64,000 nucleotides of DNA. Origin: Fidelibacterota bacterium (GTDB lineage Bacteria; Marinisomatota; Marinisomatia; SCGC-AAA003-L08; GCA-002719095). Position 1 is the first letter of the stretch, and each line of letters begins with the position of its first letter. Positions 18,568 to 27,595 of the stretch are shown here, piece after piece. The position numbers and the translations under genes were made by a program. The DNA lies in the NCBI GenBank assembly GCA_002705575.1, contig PAHI01000042.1:5922-69921 (forward strand), in the 5' to 3' direction. The notes beneath the pieces were generated by a model. It was not told the origin of the DNA. It was given only the letters and a program-made list of their open reading frames with translations, and searched no databases.

Positions 18568-20077
18568 ACACTCTAGGTATTAAATCAATAATATTACTAA
18601 CAGTCATTACTTTTCTGGATATTTCACTATAATGTTTAATACTACATTGATTGTGAATATATACTGAAAGAATGGATGCATCTTCAGTGCTATAGCCAAT
18701 CGATATTAACCCTAGTATAATACCTGACAAAACATCTCCAGAGCCCGCGACAGCTAGTAAAGAATTTGAATTATTTTGAATATATATTTTTTTACTTTTC
18801 CCAATTATAATTGTTGTAGGGCCTTTTAGAATCAAAACTCTTCCACCAAGTCTATGAATTATCTTTTTACAATCATCAATCGGATTTTCAAAACTAAAAT
18901 TGACGTCAGGGAATATTTTCTTAAATTCTCCATAATGAGGTGTTAATACACAGTTCTTTGGAAGATCGCTGATATCAATACACTTTTTATAAAGCGACAC
19001 AAAAGCTGATGCATCTAAAACACATGGACAATCCATTGAACTTATATACTTTAGTGTTCTTGCAGTAAATTTAGCAGTCTCTAAATCATCACCAAGCCCA
19101 GGACCTATTAATAAGGGACCTCTTTTTTGAAATAAATCTAAATCTTTTATTATTTTAAAATCTGATTCTTTAAAAATCCCTTTATTGAAATTACCAACAG
19201 AGATATTAATAGCATCATAATTAACTTGTGAATAAATAGCATGCAATTTCTCAGGAATAACAGTATTAACATATCCTGCACCAATATTTATTGCAGACTT
19301 AGAAGATATTATACCTGCTCCAATATATTTTTTTGAACCTACTATCATAGTACACAATCTATCATACTTATTCCTTAAAAGACTATCTTTTAAAATACGC
19401 TTTTTAATATCATCATTATTAACTATGAATGTATTTAATCCTTTAATCAAATTACCAACTTTAGGAAAAGCAATATCTAAGACTTTTGTTACAGGAAAAA
19501 ATTCTTTCCCTTCATTAATAATATTTGCATTCTTGAAATATCCCATTGAAAGCACATACCTAGGATGACATATATTTCCACCATACTTTGCCAAACCTGT
19601 ATCGCAATCTAATCCAGAAGGTATGTCTATAGATATAATTTTTTTACTTTTAATTAAACTAATTACATCATTGTATTTAGTACCTATATTACGATTGAGA
19701 CCAATTCCAAATATTCCATCAACAACCCAATCATAAAAAGAGACTTCCTTAGAATCTAATACATCTATTATGGTTGAATCTTCTATCTTGTAATGTTTAG
19801 TAATATTTTTATTTTTAACTTTATTTAAAAAAAATATTCTAGAGTTAATACCGTAATACAAAAGGTAATAGTGCATGACAAATGCATCTGCCCCATTATT
19901 TCCTTTGCCTGCTAAAACTAATACTCTCTGATTAAACGGATTATCTATATTTTCAACGAAATATTGAGCTGACAACTTTCCTGCGTTATTAATTAATTCT
20001 AAACTTGATATTATGCTTTGACTTTCACAAAGCTTATCAAGAAGTCTAGCTTCATATTTAGATAAAACAGGATCCAT
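18551..20077 (-). CDS. nnr: bifunctional NAD(P)H-hydrate epimerase / ADP-dependent dehydratase
   Basis: A 508-residue fusion that repairs hydrated NADH and NADPH. The N-terminal YjeF_N epimerase half (residues 1-210) has VLVLAGKGNNGADAFVMHYY and SIDIPSGLDCDTG; the C-terminal ribokinase-like dehydratase half has LLIGPGLGDD near residue 325, VLDASAF, CVLTPHYGEFKKIF and the ATP/ADP site NSLLAVAGSGDVLSGIILGL near 440. Both active regions look complete. It starts one base after the acpS stop. Confidence 0.93.
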   Translation of the reverse strand: MDPVLSKYEARLLDKLCESQSIISSLELINNAGKLSAQYFVENIDNPFNQRVLVLAGKGNNGADAFVMHYYLLYYGINSRIFFLNKVKNKNITKHYKIEDSTIIDVLDSKEVSFYDWVVDGIFGIGLNRNIGTKYNDVISLIKSKKIISIDIPSGLDCDTGLAKYGGNICHPRYVLSMGYFKNANIINEGKEFFPVTKVLDIAFPKVGNLIKGLNTFIVNNDDIKKRILKDSLLRNKYDRLCTMIVGSKKYIGAGIISSKSAINIGAGYVNTVIPEKLHAIYSQVNYDAINISVGNFNKGIFKESDFKIIKDLDLFQKRGPLLIGPGLGDDLETAKFTARTLKYISSMDCPCVLDASAFVSLYKKCIDISDLPKNCVLTPHYGEFKKIFPDVNFSFENPIDDCKKIIHRLGGRVLILKGPTTIIIGKSKKIYIQNNSNSLLAVAGSGDVLSGIILGLISIGYSTEDASILSVYIHNQCSIKHYSEISRKVMTVSNIIDLIPRVFDDLL

Positions 20078-20078
20078 T

Positions 20079-20453
20079 TTATACTAATTGCAATATTGTA
20101 TTTGCAATAGCATAATTATTAGTATGAGAAATAGAAACTTTAAAATCCTTAATAATATCTTTATTAAAATTATTATTAATAATTATGTACGGCTCACCAT
20201 TATATTTGTTTAAAATCTCTATATTTTTAAAAAAAATATTATTAACTAAGCCAGCAGACATTAATGCTTTTTTAGCTGCCTCCTTTGCTGCAAACTTTCC
20301 AGAATAATGAATCGACCTTACCTTGATATCCTTTTTCTGTACAATATTTATTTCATTATTTGAGAAAACTCTACATAAAAAACTCAAATTATACTTTTTT
20401 CTAAGTAAATCTATTCTAGAAACATCCACAATATCAGTTCCAATAAACATCAT
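20079..20453 (-). CDS. acpS: holo-[acyl-carrier-protein] synthase
   Basis: A 124-residue AcpS that attaches 4'-phosphopantetheine to acyl carrier protein. The GTDIVDVSRI metal-binding start, FAAKEAAKKAL near residue 65 (catalytic Glu-Lys) and a late SISHTNNYAIA segment match the family; the length is usual. The start ATG overlaps the HAD gene stop by 4 bases. The acp gene itself is not in the window. Confidence 0.95.
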   Translation of the reverse strand: MMFIGTDIVDVSRIDLLRKKYNLSFLCRVFSNNEINIVQKKDIKVRSIHYSGKFAAKEAAKKALMSAGLVNNIFFKNIEILNKYNGEPYIIINNNFNKDIIKDFKVSISHTNNYAIANTILQLV

Positions 20454-21136
20454 TTTTTATTTTCACTTTCTATATACTTTAAAATTTCAGATATATCATT
20501 TAAAACAACATCCGCACCTAAATTATCTAAAGACTGATTTGAGTTTCCATACTTTGCAAAAGCTGTTTGCATACCTACATTTTTAGCACCACAAATATCT
20601 TTCTCGGGCCAATCTCCGACCATTATTGCTTCATTTGGATCAATCTTAAAATAATCTAATATCGTATAAAAGGGAACACTAGAAGGCTTATAAGCTTTTG
20701 TATCATCATATGTTAAAACTTTATCAAATATGTGGTGTAAATTAACAGTGTAAAGCCTAGTCCACGCTTCTCTAATAGGGGCATCAGTTATCAATCCTAA
20801 TTTTAGGCCTAACTTTGATAATTTTATCAAAGTATTATCAGCCTGACTATACGTCTTTAAAGATTTCTCTTTAGCCTTTCTATAGCTGACAATTCCTGCT
20901 GCTAATAACTTATAATCAACCTTATTGCAAACAGATACAATAAACTTATTTAAAACTTCCTGGTACTCATAACCTTCTTCTTCATAAATTTTAAAAATTT
21001 CTCTTTTCGCATCCTGATAAGATATATTAAGACCGGCTTCAATCATACCCATTATAGCAGAATCTACAGCTTGATTCTTCATATGCATAAAATCTATTAA
21101 AGTATTATCTAGATCAAATATTACAGCTTTTATCAT
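20450..21136 (-). CDS. HAD-family phosphatase (TIGR02253-like)
   Basis: A 228-residue haloacid dehalogenase-type hydrolase. Motif I is IFDLDNTLIDF (nucleophile Asp9 and Asp11), motif II lies in GLITDAP near residue 116, motif III is the Lys in TKAYKPS near 145, and motif IV is VGDWPEKDICGAKNVG near 175. The cap segment, with VSYRKAKEKSLKTYSQAD, fits the TIGR02253 group. The substrate is unknown; phosphoglycolate or a sugar phosphate is common in this class. Confidence 0.82.
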   Translation of the reverse strand: MIKAVIFDLDNTLIDFMHMKNQAVDSAIMGMIEAGLNISYQDAKREIFKIYEEEGYEYQEVLNKFIVSVCNKVDYKLLAAGIVSYRKAKEKSLKTYSQADNTLIKLSKLGLKLGLITDAPIREAWTRLYTVNLHHIFDKVLTYDDTKAYKPSSVPFYTILDYFKIDPNEAIMVGDWPEKDICGAKNVGMQTAFAKYGNSNQSLDNLGADVVLNDISEILKYIESENKK

Positions 21137-21149
21137 AAATCAAAAACGT

Positions 21150-22433
21150 CTATAGTTCGGCTTTTATTTGATCAATCTCATATTTTGCTGCTTTCCTCCA
21201 CCTACTATCTTTTGAAGCTTTTTCAAAAGCATCAATTGCCGCAATTCTATTGCCAAGACCTTTTTCTGACAATCCTAGTTCATAATAAGCTGGAGCATAG
21301 TTTCTCTTCAATTTAATACAATTATTAGAATGTTTTTTAGCTAGCTCAAAATTAGAAATAGAATTGTAAACAGAAGCTAGCCTAGACATAGTTTTGTAAT
21401 TTCTTCTATCATACTTAATAGTTTCTTCAAAGTAATATATAGCTTGTGTGAAATTTTCCAAATTTTCATTAATCAAACCTATCATTTCATAAGCTTTTGA
21501 ATAATTGTTTTTCTTGCTAATAGCTGTCTCAAAATATTCTATAGCTTTATTGAAATCACCATTTGAGTAATAAATTTGTCCTGCAGACAAATAAGCTTTC
21601 TCATAATTAGGATTAACTTCTAAAGACTGCAAATAGTTAGCAAGAGCAGCATCATAATCACTCTCTTTTTTATAAGCATCTCCTAATAATTTAAATCCCT
21701 GGAAATGGCTAGAATCTATTTTAATCAACTTTGTTAAATGTTTAATGGTTTCATTATAATTTTTAAGAAAATAATTAGTTTTAGCAATCTTAAATAAAAC
21801 TACTGAATTATCGGGCATATAATTCAGCGTATATGAATATTTTTCATTAGCAGAATCAAAATCTCTCATTCCTGCATACTCATCACCTTCTATTATATAT
21901 TGACCTAAAATATAGTTGAAAGATTTTTGATATTTTTCTCTATAGGGATTTACAGAAATAGACATTTTAAAATACTTCAAAGCTTCATCAAATATACTTT
22001 CCTGTTGATTTATCTTGCCAATATTATAGTCCAATAAACCACAACCAGGATACTTTTCTTTTAATTTCAACAATTGCAATATAGAATCATCATACTTATT
22101 CTCTTCAGTGTACATTTTAAGAGCAATTTCTATATCTTTACGCATTGTAACTATTTTATCCCATTCTTCTCTGTACTCTTTTTTATCCTTTACAGCAATA
22201 GCTTTTTTTAGAAATGTAATTGATTTATCTAACTCATCTAAATTAAACGCAGCTTCAGATGCTCTTTTAAAAAACATATCATTTTGTGATTGGTCTTGCT
22301 CTAATATTTCTTCAGTCAAGCTTAAAAAAGCTAGATATTTATCCTGATTGAATAAATTTATCAAACTATCATTAAGTGACCCTGCAAAGAAAAAACCTAA
22401 AAAAACTATAGAAAAGCATTTTTTAATTTTCAT
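21150..22433 (-). CDS. exported tetratricopeptide-repeat protein
   Basis: A 427-residue protein with an N-terminal hydrophobic signal (residues 5-20) and then about ten TPR units to the C-terminus, for example YEKAYLSAGQIYYSNGDFNK and YSKAYEMIGLINENLENFTQ. TPR arrays act as protein-binding scaffolds; the location is probably periplasmic. No enzyme motif is seen. The gene follows tRNA-Leu and precedes the HAD-acpS-nnr run, with no overlap linking it to either function. Confidence 0.75.
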   Translation of the reverse strand: MKIKKCFSIVFLGFFFAGSLNDSLINLFNQDKYLAFLSLTEEILEQDQSQNDMFFKRASEAAFNLDELDKSITFLKKAIAVKDKKEYREEWDKIVTMRKDIEIALKMYTEENKYDDSILQLLKLKEKYPGCGLLDYNIGKINQQESIFDEALKYFKMSISVNPYREKYQKSFNYILGQYIIEGDEYAGMRDFDSANEKYSYTLNYMPDNSVVLFKIAKTNYFLKNYNETIKHLTKLIKIDSSHFQGFKLLGDAYKKESDYDAALANYLQSLEVNPNYEKAYLSAGQIYYSNGDFNKAIEYFETAISKKNNYSKAYEMIGLINENLENFTQAIYYFEETIKYDRRNYKTMSRLASVYNSISNFELAKKHSNNCIKLKRNYAPAYYELGLSEKGLGNRIAAIDAFEKASKDSRWRKAAKYEIDQIKAEL

Positions 22434-22455
22434 GAATACTCCTTAATTATATCCG

Positions 22456-22539
22456 TGCTGAAGGCGGGACTTGAACCCGCATGAGAATAATCTCACTGCC
22501 CCCTCAAGACAGCGTGTATACCAATTCCACCACTTCAGC
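22456..22539 (-). tRNA. tRNA-Leu (anticodon GAG)
   Basis: The minus strand folds into a class II cloverleaf. The acceptor arm GCTGAAG pairs with CTTCAGC, the anticodon stem CTGTC/GGCAG encloses the loop TTGAGGG with anticodon GAG, a long variable arm follows, and GGTTCAAGTCC forms the T arm. The discriminator is A and CCA is not encoded. It sits between secG and the TPR gene. Confidence 0.95.
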
Positions 22540-22556
22540 AATCTTATATCATTTTT

Positions 22557-22793
22557 TTATTTAACCAAAAATGACATCAATATCGCCAAAGCCATATATA
22601 AAACTGCTAAACCCGTTGTTATTTTAACAAGCAACTTATCCGCTTCAGCTGAACCAAATGCCGAATTCAAAGCAGTATTGCCCCCAATGCCTGCACCCAT
22701 TCCAGACTTACTACTCTGAAGTAAAATTATACCAATTAGCATAATACAAACTAATACAAATATTGCTAAACACATATAACCTAAAGTACCCAT
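22557..22793 (-). CDS. secG: preprotein translocase subunit SecG
   Basis: A 78-residue SecG, the small accessory subunit of the SecYEG channel. It has two membrane segments (about 8-26 and 55-76) joined by the conserved loop LLQSSKSGMGAGIGG. It follows tpiA by 11 bases, an arrangement seen in many bacteria (pgk-tpiA-secG), and is followed by tRNA-Leu. Confidence 0.93.
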   Translation of the reverse strand: MGTLGYMCLAIFVLVCIMLIGIILLQSSKSGMGAGIGGNTALNSAFGSAEADKLLVKITTGLAVLYMALAILMSFLVK

Positions 22794-22804
22794 ATCATCT
22801 CACC

Positions 22805-23554
22805 TTATTTTTTTATTAAATTCCAAAATTTTTGCACATTTAAAGATGCACCGCCAATCAAAAAGCCACTAAGATAATCTGAACTTTTCAAATTTATCAC
22901 ATTATCAATATCAACACTTCCTCCATATAAAATATAAAATTGCTCTATATTAAAACCTAATGTAATCATGCAATTCCTAATTACAGAATTCATAGATGAT
23001 ATATCTTTAACTTCTGCACTTTGACCAGATCCTATAGCCCAAACTGGCTCATATGCAATCAAAATTTTATTTTTTGATTTTGTCGCAATCCCTTTCAAGC
23101 AATCAAACATTTGTTTTTCAACAACATCATTGCTTATACCTAATTCCCTATGTCGATAATTTTCTCCAACACATAAAACAGGGATTATATTATTATAAAT
23201 TAGTTGTTTGATTTTTTTATTAATAATTTGATCTGTTTCTTTAAAATATTTTCTTCTTTCAGAATGTCCAACAATACCATACTTGCAACAAAGCTGCTTA
23301 ATCATACTGGCAGATATTTCTCCAGTATAAGAGCCACAATCATTCTCATTGATATTTTGAGCTCCAAAGGAAATTCTTTCTAATCCGTTTACTTTATTTG
23401 AAATAATTGGCAAATTTGTAAATGATGGACAAAAAACAATTTCTTTATTACAATCTGGTTTATAAATGGATATAAAGTCGGAAATATATTGATTCGCCTC
23501 TTCAGCATTAAGGTTCATTTTCCAATTCGCTATATAAATATTATATTTATTCAT
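22805..23554 (-). CDS. tpiA: triosephosphate isomerase
   Basis: A 249-residue TIM-barrel enzyme that interconverts glyceraldehyde-3-phosphate and dihydroxyacetone phosphate. The substrate-binding Asn-Lys pair in ANWKMN near residue 10, the catalytic His in IVGHSERRKYF near 95, the catalytic Glu in AYEPVWAIGSG near 165, and the phosphate loop YILYGGSVD are all present. It starts directly after the pgk stop, so the two glycolytic genes are co-transcribed. Confidence 0.97.
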   Translation of the reverse strand: MNKYNIYIANWKMNLNAEEANQYISDFISIYKPDCNKEIVFCPSFTNLPIISNKVNGLERISFGAQNINENDCGSYTGEISASMIKQLCCKYGIVGHSERRKYFKETDQIINKKIKQLIYNNIIPVLCVGENYRHRELGISNDVVEKQMFDCLKGIATKSKNKILIAYEPVWAIGSGQSAEVKDISSMNSVIRNCMITLGFNIEQFYILYGGSVDIDNVINLKSSDYLSGFLIGGASLNVQKFWNLIKK

Positions 23555-24724
23555 TTAACATAAGGCCTTAAAAGATGGCATAACATCCCCACTCAACAAT
23601 TTTAAACAAGCTCCTCCTCCTGTTGAAATATGAGTAAAGCTATGATATTCTTTTTTGTCAATCAAAGCTCCCGTATCTCCTCCTCCAATAATACTAACAG
23701 ACTCATTTATTGTATTTTCTTTCATTGCATCAATTATCGCAATTGTGCCATCAGAATAATCTGATATTTCAGCTATACCCATAGGGCCATTCCATATAAC
23801 ACACTGAGATTTAGATATAACATCAGCATATAATAATCTAGTCAAAGGGCCGATATCAACAGCAAATTCATTATCATTAATATCTTCTGCTTTTGATGTT
23901 CTTATATTCAGCTTTAAATTTACATCTTCAGTGCAAATTAAATCTAATGGGCAATATATCTTAGTTTTAGATTTTTTTCTTAAAATATCTGAAGCATAAC
24001 TCACATAATTTTCTTCAAATAGAGATTTTCCAATATTAAAGCCTTTTGCGTATAAAAAATTGTTGGACATTGCACCTCCAATCAAAATACTATCAGCAAT
24101 ATCAATAAACCTATTAATTAATTTAATTTTATCAGATATCTTAGCTCCACCTAATATTAAACATATATTCTTTTTAGAATTTTTAATTAAATAATCAAGA
24201 TATTTAATCTCTTTAGCTATTAAAAATCCAAACCCCTTATCTTCAAAATATTTAGTAATACCAACATTAGAAGCATGCATTCTATGAGCTGTGCCAAATG
24301 CATCATTTATGTATATATCTGCATGTTTTGAAAGTTTCTCGCAAAACAAAGATTCATTATCAATCTCTTGTTTGTAAAATCTTAAATTCTCTAGTAGATG
24401 GATTTCTCCAGCATTAAGATTTTCTGATTTATTTATAGAATCTTTTGATATACAATTTTTACTAAAAAAAACTTTACCTGGGAAAATTTTACGTAAATAT
24501 TCAAATATTATTTTAAGCGAATACTTTGAGTCTTGATTAACAGGCCTTCCTAAATGTGACATCAATATAATTTTGCAACTATTATCAATACAATATTTAA
24601 TTGTTTCAAGACTAGCATTTATTCTAGATGAGTCTTTTATTGTTCCATTTATAATTGGCACATTGTAATCAACTCTAATTAAAACTTTTTTATTTTTAAT
24701 ATTTATATCTTTAATACTTTTCAT
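23555..24724 (-). CDS. pgk: phosphoglycerate kinase
   Basis: A roughly 389-residue glycolytic kinase that makes ATP from 1,3-bisphosphoglycerate. It has KVLIRVDYNVPI, LMSHLGRP near residue 55, the INDAFGTAHRMHAS block, and the C-terminal VIWNGPMGI and IIGGGDTGALI with STGGGACLKLLSG. I choose the ATG at 24724, two bases after the HIT gene stop; a start 18 bases upstream is in frame but would add non-conserved residues. A gap gene is not present here. Confidence 0.96.
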   Translation of the reverse strand: MKSIKDINIKNKKVLIRVDYNVPIINGTIKDSSRINASLETIKYCIDNSCKIILMSHLGRPVNQDSKYSLKIIFEYLRKIFPGKVFFSKNCISKDSINKSENLNAGEIHLLENLRFYKQEIDNESLFCEKLSKHADIYINDAFGTAHRMHASNVGITKYFEDKGFGFLIAKEIKYLDYLIKNSKKNICLILGGAKISDKIKLINRFIDIADSILIGGAMSNNFLYAKGFNIGKSLFEENYVSYASDILRKKSKTKIYCPLDLICTEDVNLKLNIRTSKAEDINDNEFAVDIGPLTRLLYADVISKSQCVIWNGPMGIAEISDYSDGTIAIIDAMKENTINESVSIIGGGDTGALIDKKEYHSFTHISTGGGACLKLLSGDVMPSFKALC

Positions 24725-24726
24725 TT

Positions 24727-25068
24727 CTAACCCGGAGGCCAAGATAGTTTTCTTCCCGCTAATAAATGCACGTGTATATGAAATACACTCTGACCACCAT
24801 CATCATTACAATTGAGAACTAATCTATAACCATTCTTATCTATAGCTAGTTTTTTTGCAATTTTTTTTGCAGCTATAAACATATCTCCAATTAGAATTTT
24901 ATCACAATCTTCTACATCATTTATAGTTTTAATTTCTTTTTTAGGCACAATTAATATATGTATAGGTGCTTGAGGATTACTATCTTCAAATGCTATGACT
25001 TGATTATCCTCATAAATTATTTCTGCATCAATTTCTTTGTTTATTATTTTAGAAAATATTGTACTCAT
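24727..25068 (-). CDS. HIT-family nucleotide-binding protein (HINT-like)
   Basis: A 113-residue histidine-triad protein. It opens with IFSKIINKEIDAEIIYED, has DSNPQAPIHILIVPKKEI in the middle, and ends with the catalytic triad HIHVHLLAGRKLSWPPG. HINT proteins hydrolyse adenosine phosphoramidates. The start forms an ATGA overlap with a 51-codon upstream gene, and the stop lies 2 bases before pgk. Confidence 0.93.
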   Translation of the reverse strand: MSTIFSKIINKEIDAEIIYEDNQVIAFEDSNPQAPIHILIVPKKEIKTINDVEDCDKILIGDMFIAAKKIAKKLAIDKNGYRLVLNCNDDGGQSVFHIHVHLLAGRKLSWPPG

Positions 25069-25220
25069 TTTATATCTTCAAATTCACCATCTTGAATATC
25101 TGATTTTTTAGGAGGACTAAACTTCTGCTTAATAATCACTTTATTTTTTTTAGAAAAAATTGATTTATAAACTTTTACAAAACCAAGAACAAATAAAAAA
25201 GCTATTGCAATTTTATACAT
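25065..25220 (-). CDS. small membrane protein, 51 residues
   Basis: A short gene from an ATG at 25220 to a TGA at 25065. It starts inside the end of the deoxynucleoside kinase gene (8-base overlap) and stops in an ATGA overlap with the HIT gene, so it sits exactly in the translational chain. The product begins with a single membrane helix (MYKIAIAFLFVLGFVKVY), then a basic stretch (SKKNKVIIKQKF) and an acidic tail. I do not recognise a family. The exact fit between two genes is the main argument that it is real. Confidence 0.6.
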   Translation of the reverse strand: MYKIAIAFLFVLGFVKVYKSIFSKKNKVIIKQKFSPPKKSDIQDGEFEDIK

Positions 25221-25866
25221 TATTATTTTCTAAAGTTTGAGGATTAAAGAACTTAATACCCGTAAAAGGAGTCCTTATTACTTTTAGTATCTGATTTAAA
25301 TCTTCTTTATTATTTACAAAATCTATATTATTAGCATTTATAACAAGAAGGTTACCTTTATCGTACCTAAAAAAATATTGATTGTAAATCTCATTTAGCT
25401 GAGAAAGATACTCCCAATCTATATCTTTTTCATATTCTCTCCCTCTTTTCCTAATATTTTCTATCAATTTGTCAACATCTGACTGTAAGAAAACTACTAA
25501 ATCAGGATATGTCACATTTTTCTCAAATATATTAGCAAGTTTTTTATATAATATCATTTCATTGTCATCTAAGCTTGTTTGTGCAAACAACTTGTCCTTG
25601 GCAAACATATAATCAGAAATAATTTTATCTGCAAATAAATCTACTTGCTGCATTCTTAATTGCTGATAATAACGAGATATAAGGAAATTAATCTGCGTTT
25701 GGAAGGCCCATCTCTTTCTGTCTTTATAATAATCTTTTAAAAATGGATTACTTTCAAATTCTTCAAGAATCAAGCGACCTTGAAGCTCTTCTGATAATAT
25801 CCTAGCTAGGCTTGTTTTTCCAACACCTATTGTCCCTTCAACTGCTATATGATAGATTTTTTTCAT
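25213..25866 (-). CDS. deoxynucleoside kinase (dGK/dAK type)
   Basis: A 217-residue salvage kinase that phosphorylates deoxynucleosides. Walker A is AVEGTIGVGKTSLARIL at the N-terminus; the acidic EEFESNPFL segment, a DLVVFLQSD strand near residue 120 and the lid segment NIRKRGREYEKDIDWEYL match the dNK family. It overlaps the folK C-terminus by 29 bases and is followed by a small membrane-protein gene. Which base it prefers cannot be read from sequence. Confidence 0.9.
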   Translation of the reverse strand: MKKIYHIAVEGTIGVGKTSLARILSEELQGRLILEEFESNPFLKDYYKDRKRWAFQTQINFLISRYYQQLRMQQVDLFADKIISDYMFAKDKLFAQTSLDDNEMILYKKLANIFEKNVTYPDLVVFLQSDVDKLIENIRKRGREYEKDIDWEYLSQLNEIYNQYFFRYDKGNLLVINANNIDFVNNKEDLNQILKVIRTPFTGIKFFNPQTLENNNV

Positions 25867-26368
25867 TTATACTATAATTACACTTACTAATTTTATCACT
25901 ATTTTTATCCAAATCCTTGATTAAATCTTCTATTTTTTCAGAACCTCCAGGTATAGATATATTTCCCATTAACTCTAGTAGCGGGATAAGCACAAATTTC
26001 CGTTCCTTAATACTAGAATGTGGAATATTCAGATTCTCATCATCAATGATTTCATCATTATAAGTTAATATATCAATATCTATTTTTCTAGGTTGATTTC
26101 TATCGAGATTTCTATTTCGTCCCATCTTGATTTCTAATGATTGAGTTTCCTTTAGTAGTTCTAATGGTTTTAAAGAAGTTTGAACCTCTACTACACAGTT
26201 TATAAAATCATTTTGATCTAAGTTGTACATTGGAGAGGTTTCGTATAAAGATGATACTTTAATAACATCAATACTTTTAGAATCACTTAAATAGTGTATG
26301 CAATTTTGAACATTACATATTCTAGAATCCAAATTTGAACCTAGAGATAAAAAGACCTTATTTGTCAT
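25838..26368 (-). CDS. folK: 2-amino-4-hydroxy-6-hydroxymethyldihydropteridine diphosphokinase
   Basis: HPPK adds pyrophosphate from ATP in folate synthesis. From an ATG at 26368 the protein starts NKVFLSLGSNLDSR, with VIKVSSLYETSPM, DFINCVVEVQTSL, the signature GRNRNLDRNQPRKIDIDIL near residue 90 and HSSIKERKFVLIPLLEL. The next ATG upstream (26398) would add ten non-conserved residues. It overlaps folB by 11 bases, making a folB-folK pair. Confidence 0.94.
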   Translation of the reverse strand: MTNKVFLSLGSNLDSRICNVQNCIHYLSDSKSIDVIKVSSLYETSPMYNLDQNDFINCVVEVQTSLKPLELLKETQSLEIKMGRNRNLDRNQPRKIDIDILTYNDEIIDDENLNIPHSSIKERKFVLIPLLELMGNISIPGGSEKIEDLIKDLDKNSDKISKCNYSINEKNLSYSS

Positions 26369-26777
26369 ATCTATCTCTAATATACTCAACCTCCACATAG
26401 GGTGCTCCTATAAACGAAGATTCAGTTTTTCTTATCCTAACTTTAACTAATAAAATATTCAAAGAACCACGGTATTCATAATAAGTGTCATTATTAATTA
26501 ATTTATATGGAATTTTAGAAACATCATTTGCCAATCTTTCTAGCAAGTCACACCTAAATTTCTTATTTTCATCTCCAACTAATTCTTGCACAAGTTTTTC
26601 TATTTTTATGTAATCAATAGTATATCTTAATTCGTCATTTAATAGACTATTATCATTGTCTTTAAATTTAATTTCTATATCAACTTCAAATTTCTGACCT
26701 TCCTTTCTTTCAATTTCATAGCATCCATGGTATCCAAAACAACTTATTTTAGGTAATCTAATAATGTATGTATTCAT
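26358..26777 (-). CDS. folB: dihydroneopterin aldolase
   Basis: A 139-residue FolB-type enzyme, one step before FolK in folate synthesis. The motif ISCFGYHGCYEIERKEGQ followed by FEVDIEIKF at the N-terminus, then a TIDYIKIEKLV segment and a GAPYVEVEYIR end, fit the family. The central part is a little longer and more diverged than usual (family about 120 residues). Its position directly before folK supports the call. Confidence 0.88.
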   Translation of the reverse strand: MNTYIIRLPKISCFGYHGCYEIERKEGQKFEVDIEIKFKDNDNSLLNDELRYTIDYIKIEKLVQELVGDENKKFRCDLLERLANDVSKIPYKLINNDTYYEYRGSLNILLVKVRIRKTESSFIGAPYVEVEYIRDRYDK

Positions 26778-27379
26778 TTTTTATCCATAGTTACTAATAT
26801 TTCAAAACCTTTTCGAGGTTTGATTGAATTTGGGCTTTTATCAATTTTAATAATATTGAAATTATTTTTAAACATTGAAAGTGTTTCTTCAAAATTCACA
26901 TAGAATGGAGGGCCTTTATCTATATCACCCTCTATCCTTTCAGTTGGAAAAAAAAGGGCTATGAATTTCCCATTTTTATTTAACACATCCTTAACCAACT
27001 CTACATACTGAGGTCTCATTTTAGTATCTATCGCACAAAAACAAGTATACTCAAGAACTATATCAAAAAAGTTAGAATATTCCCTGCTAAGATTAAATAT
27101 ATCTTCCTGCACTGGAAATAAATTATCTAAAGCTTCTTTATTTTTTAAATCATTCAAATACTCTATAGGCTTTGAAGCAAAATCAATAGGATATACTTTA
27201 TGACCTTTCTTTGCTAAGAATAACGAATCCTTACTATATCCACAACCTAAAATAGCTATTTTTTTACTTTTTAAATGATTAACTGAATTAATTAATGCGG
27301 GAGTAGTTGTTTTTGTATCCCAAGGTATATTGTTAGAAAAATATCTATCTTCCCAAAAATGAGAATTACTTACGTCCAT
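26774..27379 (-). CDS. SAM-dependent methyltransferase (thiopurine-methyltransferase-like)
   Basis: A 201-residue class I methyltransferase. HFWEDRYFSNNIPWD at the start, AILGCGYSKDSLFLAKKGHK near residue 40, PIDFASKPIEYL and YTCFCAIDTKMRPQY near 110 are the TPMT-family pattern of small-molecule methyltransferases. Bacterial members act on thiol or metalloid species, but the substrate here is unknown. It overlaps folB by 4 bases. Confidence 0.82.
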   Translation of the reverse strand: MDVSNSHFWEDRYFSNNIPWDTKTTTPALINSVNHLKSKKIAILGCGYSKDSLFLAKKGHKVYPIDFASKPIEYLNDLKNKEALDNLFPVQEDIFNLSREYSNFFDIVLEYTCFCAIDTKMRPQYVELVKDVLNKNGKFIALFFPTERIEGDIDKGPPFYVNFEETLSMFKNNFNIIKIDKSPNSIKPRKGFEILVTMDKK

Positions 27380-27385
27380 TATTAA

Positions 27386-27583
27386 TTAAGTAGTCTTTAG
27401 AATATTATATGCAGAAGGACCTCTATTAGACTGCCTATAATCAAACTTTACTGAGTCACCCAATCTTAAAGTCTGCCCAGGCCTTACATTTGATACATTA
27501 AAGAAATAATCCTCTCCATCATCAGCCTCAATAAAACCCCAACCTTTATCATTCTGCAAATGTTTAACTGTTCCTTTTAGCAA
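27386..27583 (-). CDS. cold-shock-domain protein
   Basis: A 65-residue CspA-like single-stranded nucleic-acid-binding protein. RNP1 is KGWGFIEADD and RNP2 is DYFFNVSNV; the GTVKHL start and the basic end SVKFDYRQSNRGPSA are typical. RNP2 has Asn-Val in place of the usual His-x-Ser, a modest divergence. It lies 6 bases before the methyltransferase gene. Confidence 0.88.
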   Translation of the reverse strand: MLKGTVKHLQNDKGWGFIEADDGEDYFFNVSNVRPGQTLRLGDSVKFDYRQSNRGPSAYNILKTT

Positions 27584-27595
27584 TTTAATTAACCT

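Noticed and set aside
24725..24742. Longer pgk start reading MASGLE before the usual N-terminus
   Set aside because: The extra residues are not family-like and overlap the HIT C-terminus; the ATG at 24724 fits better.
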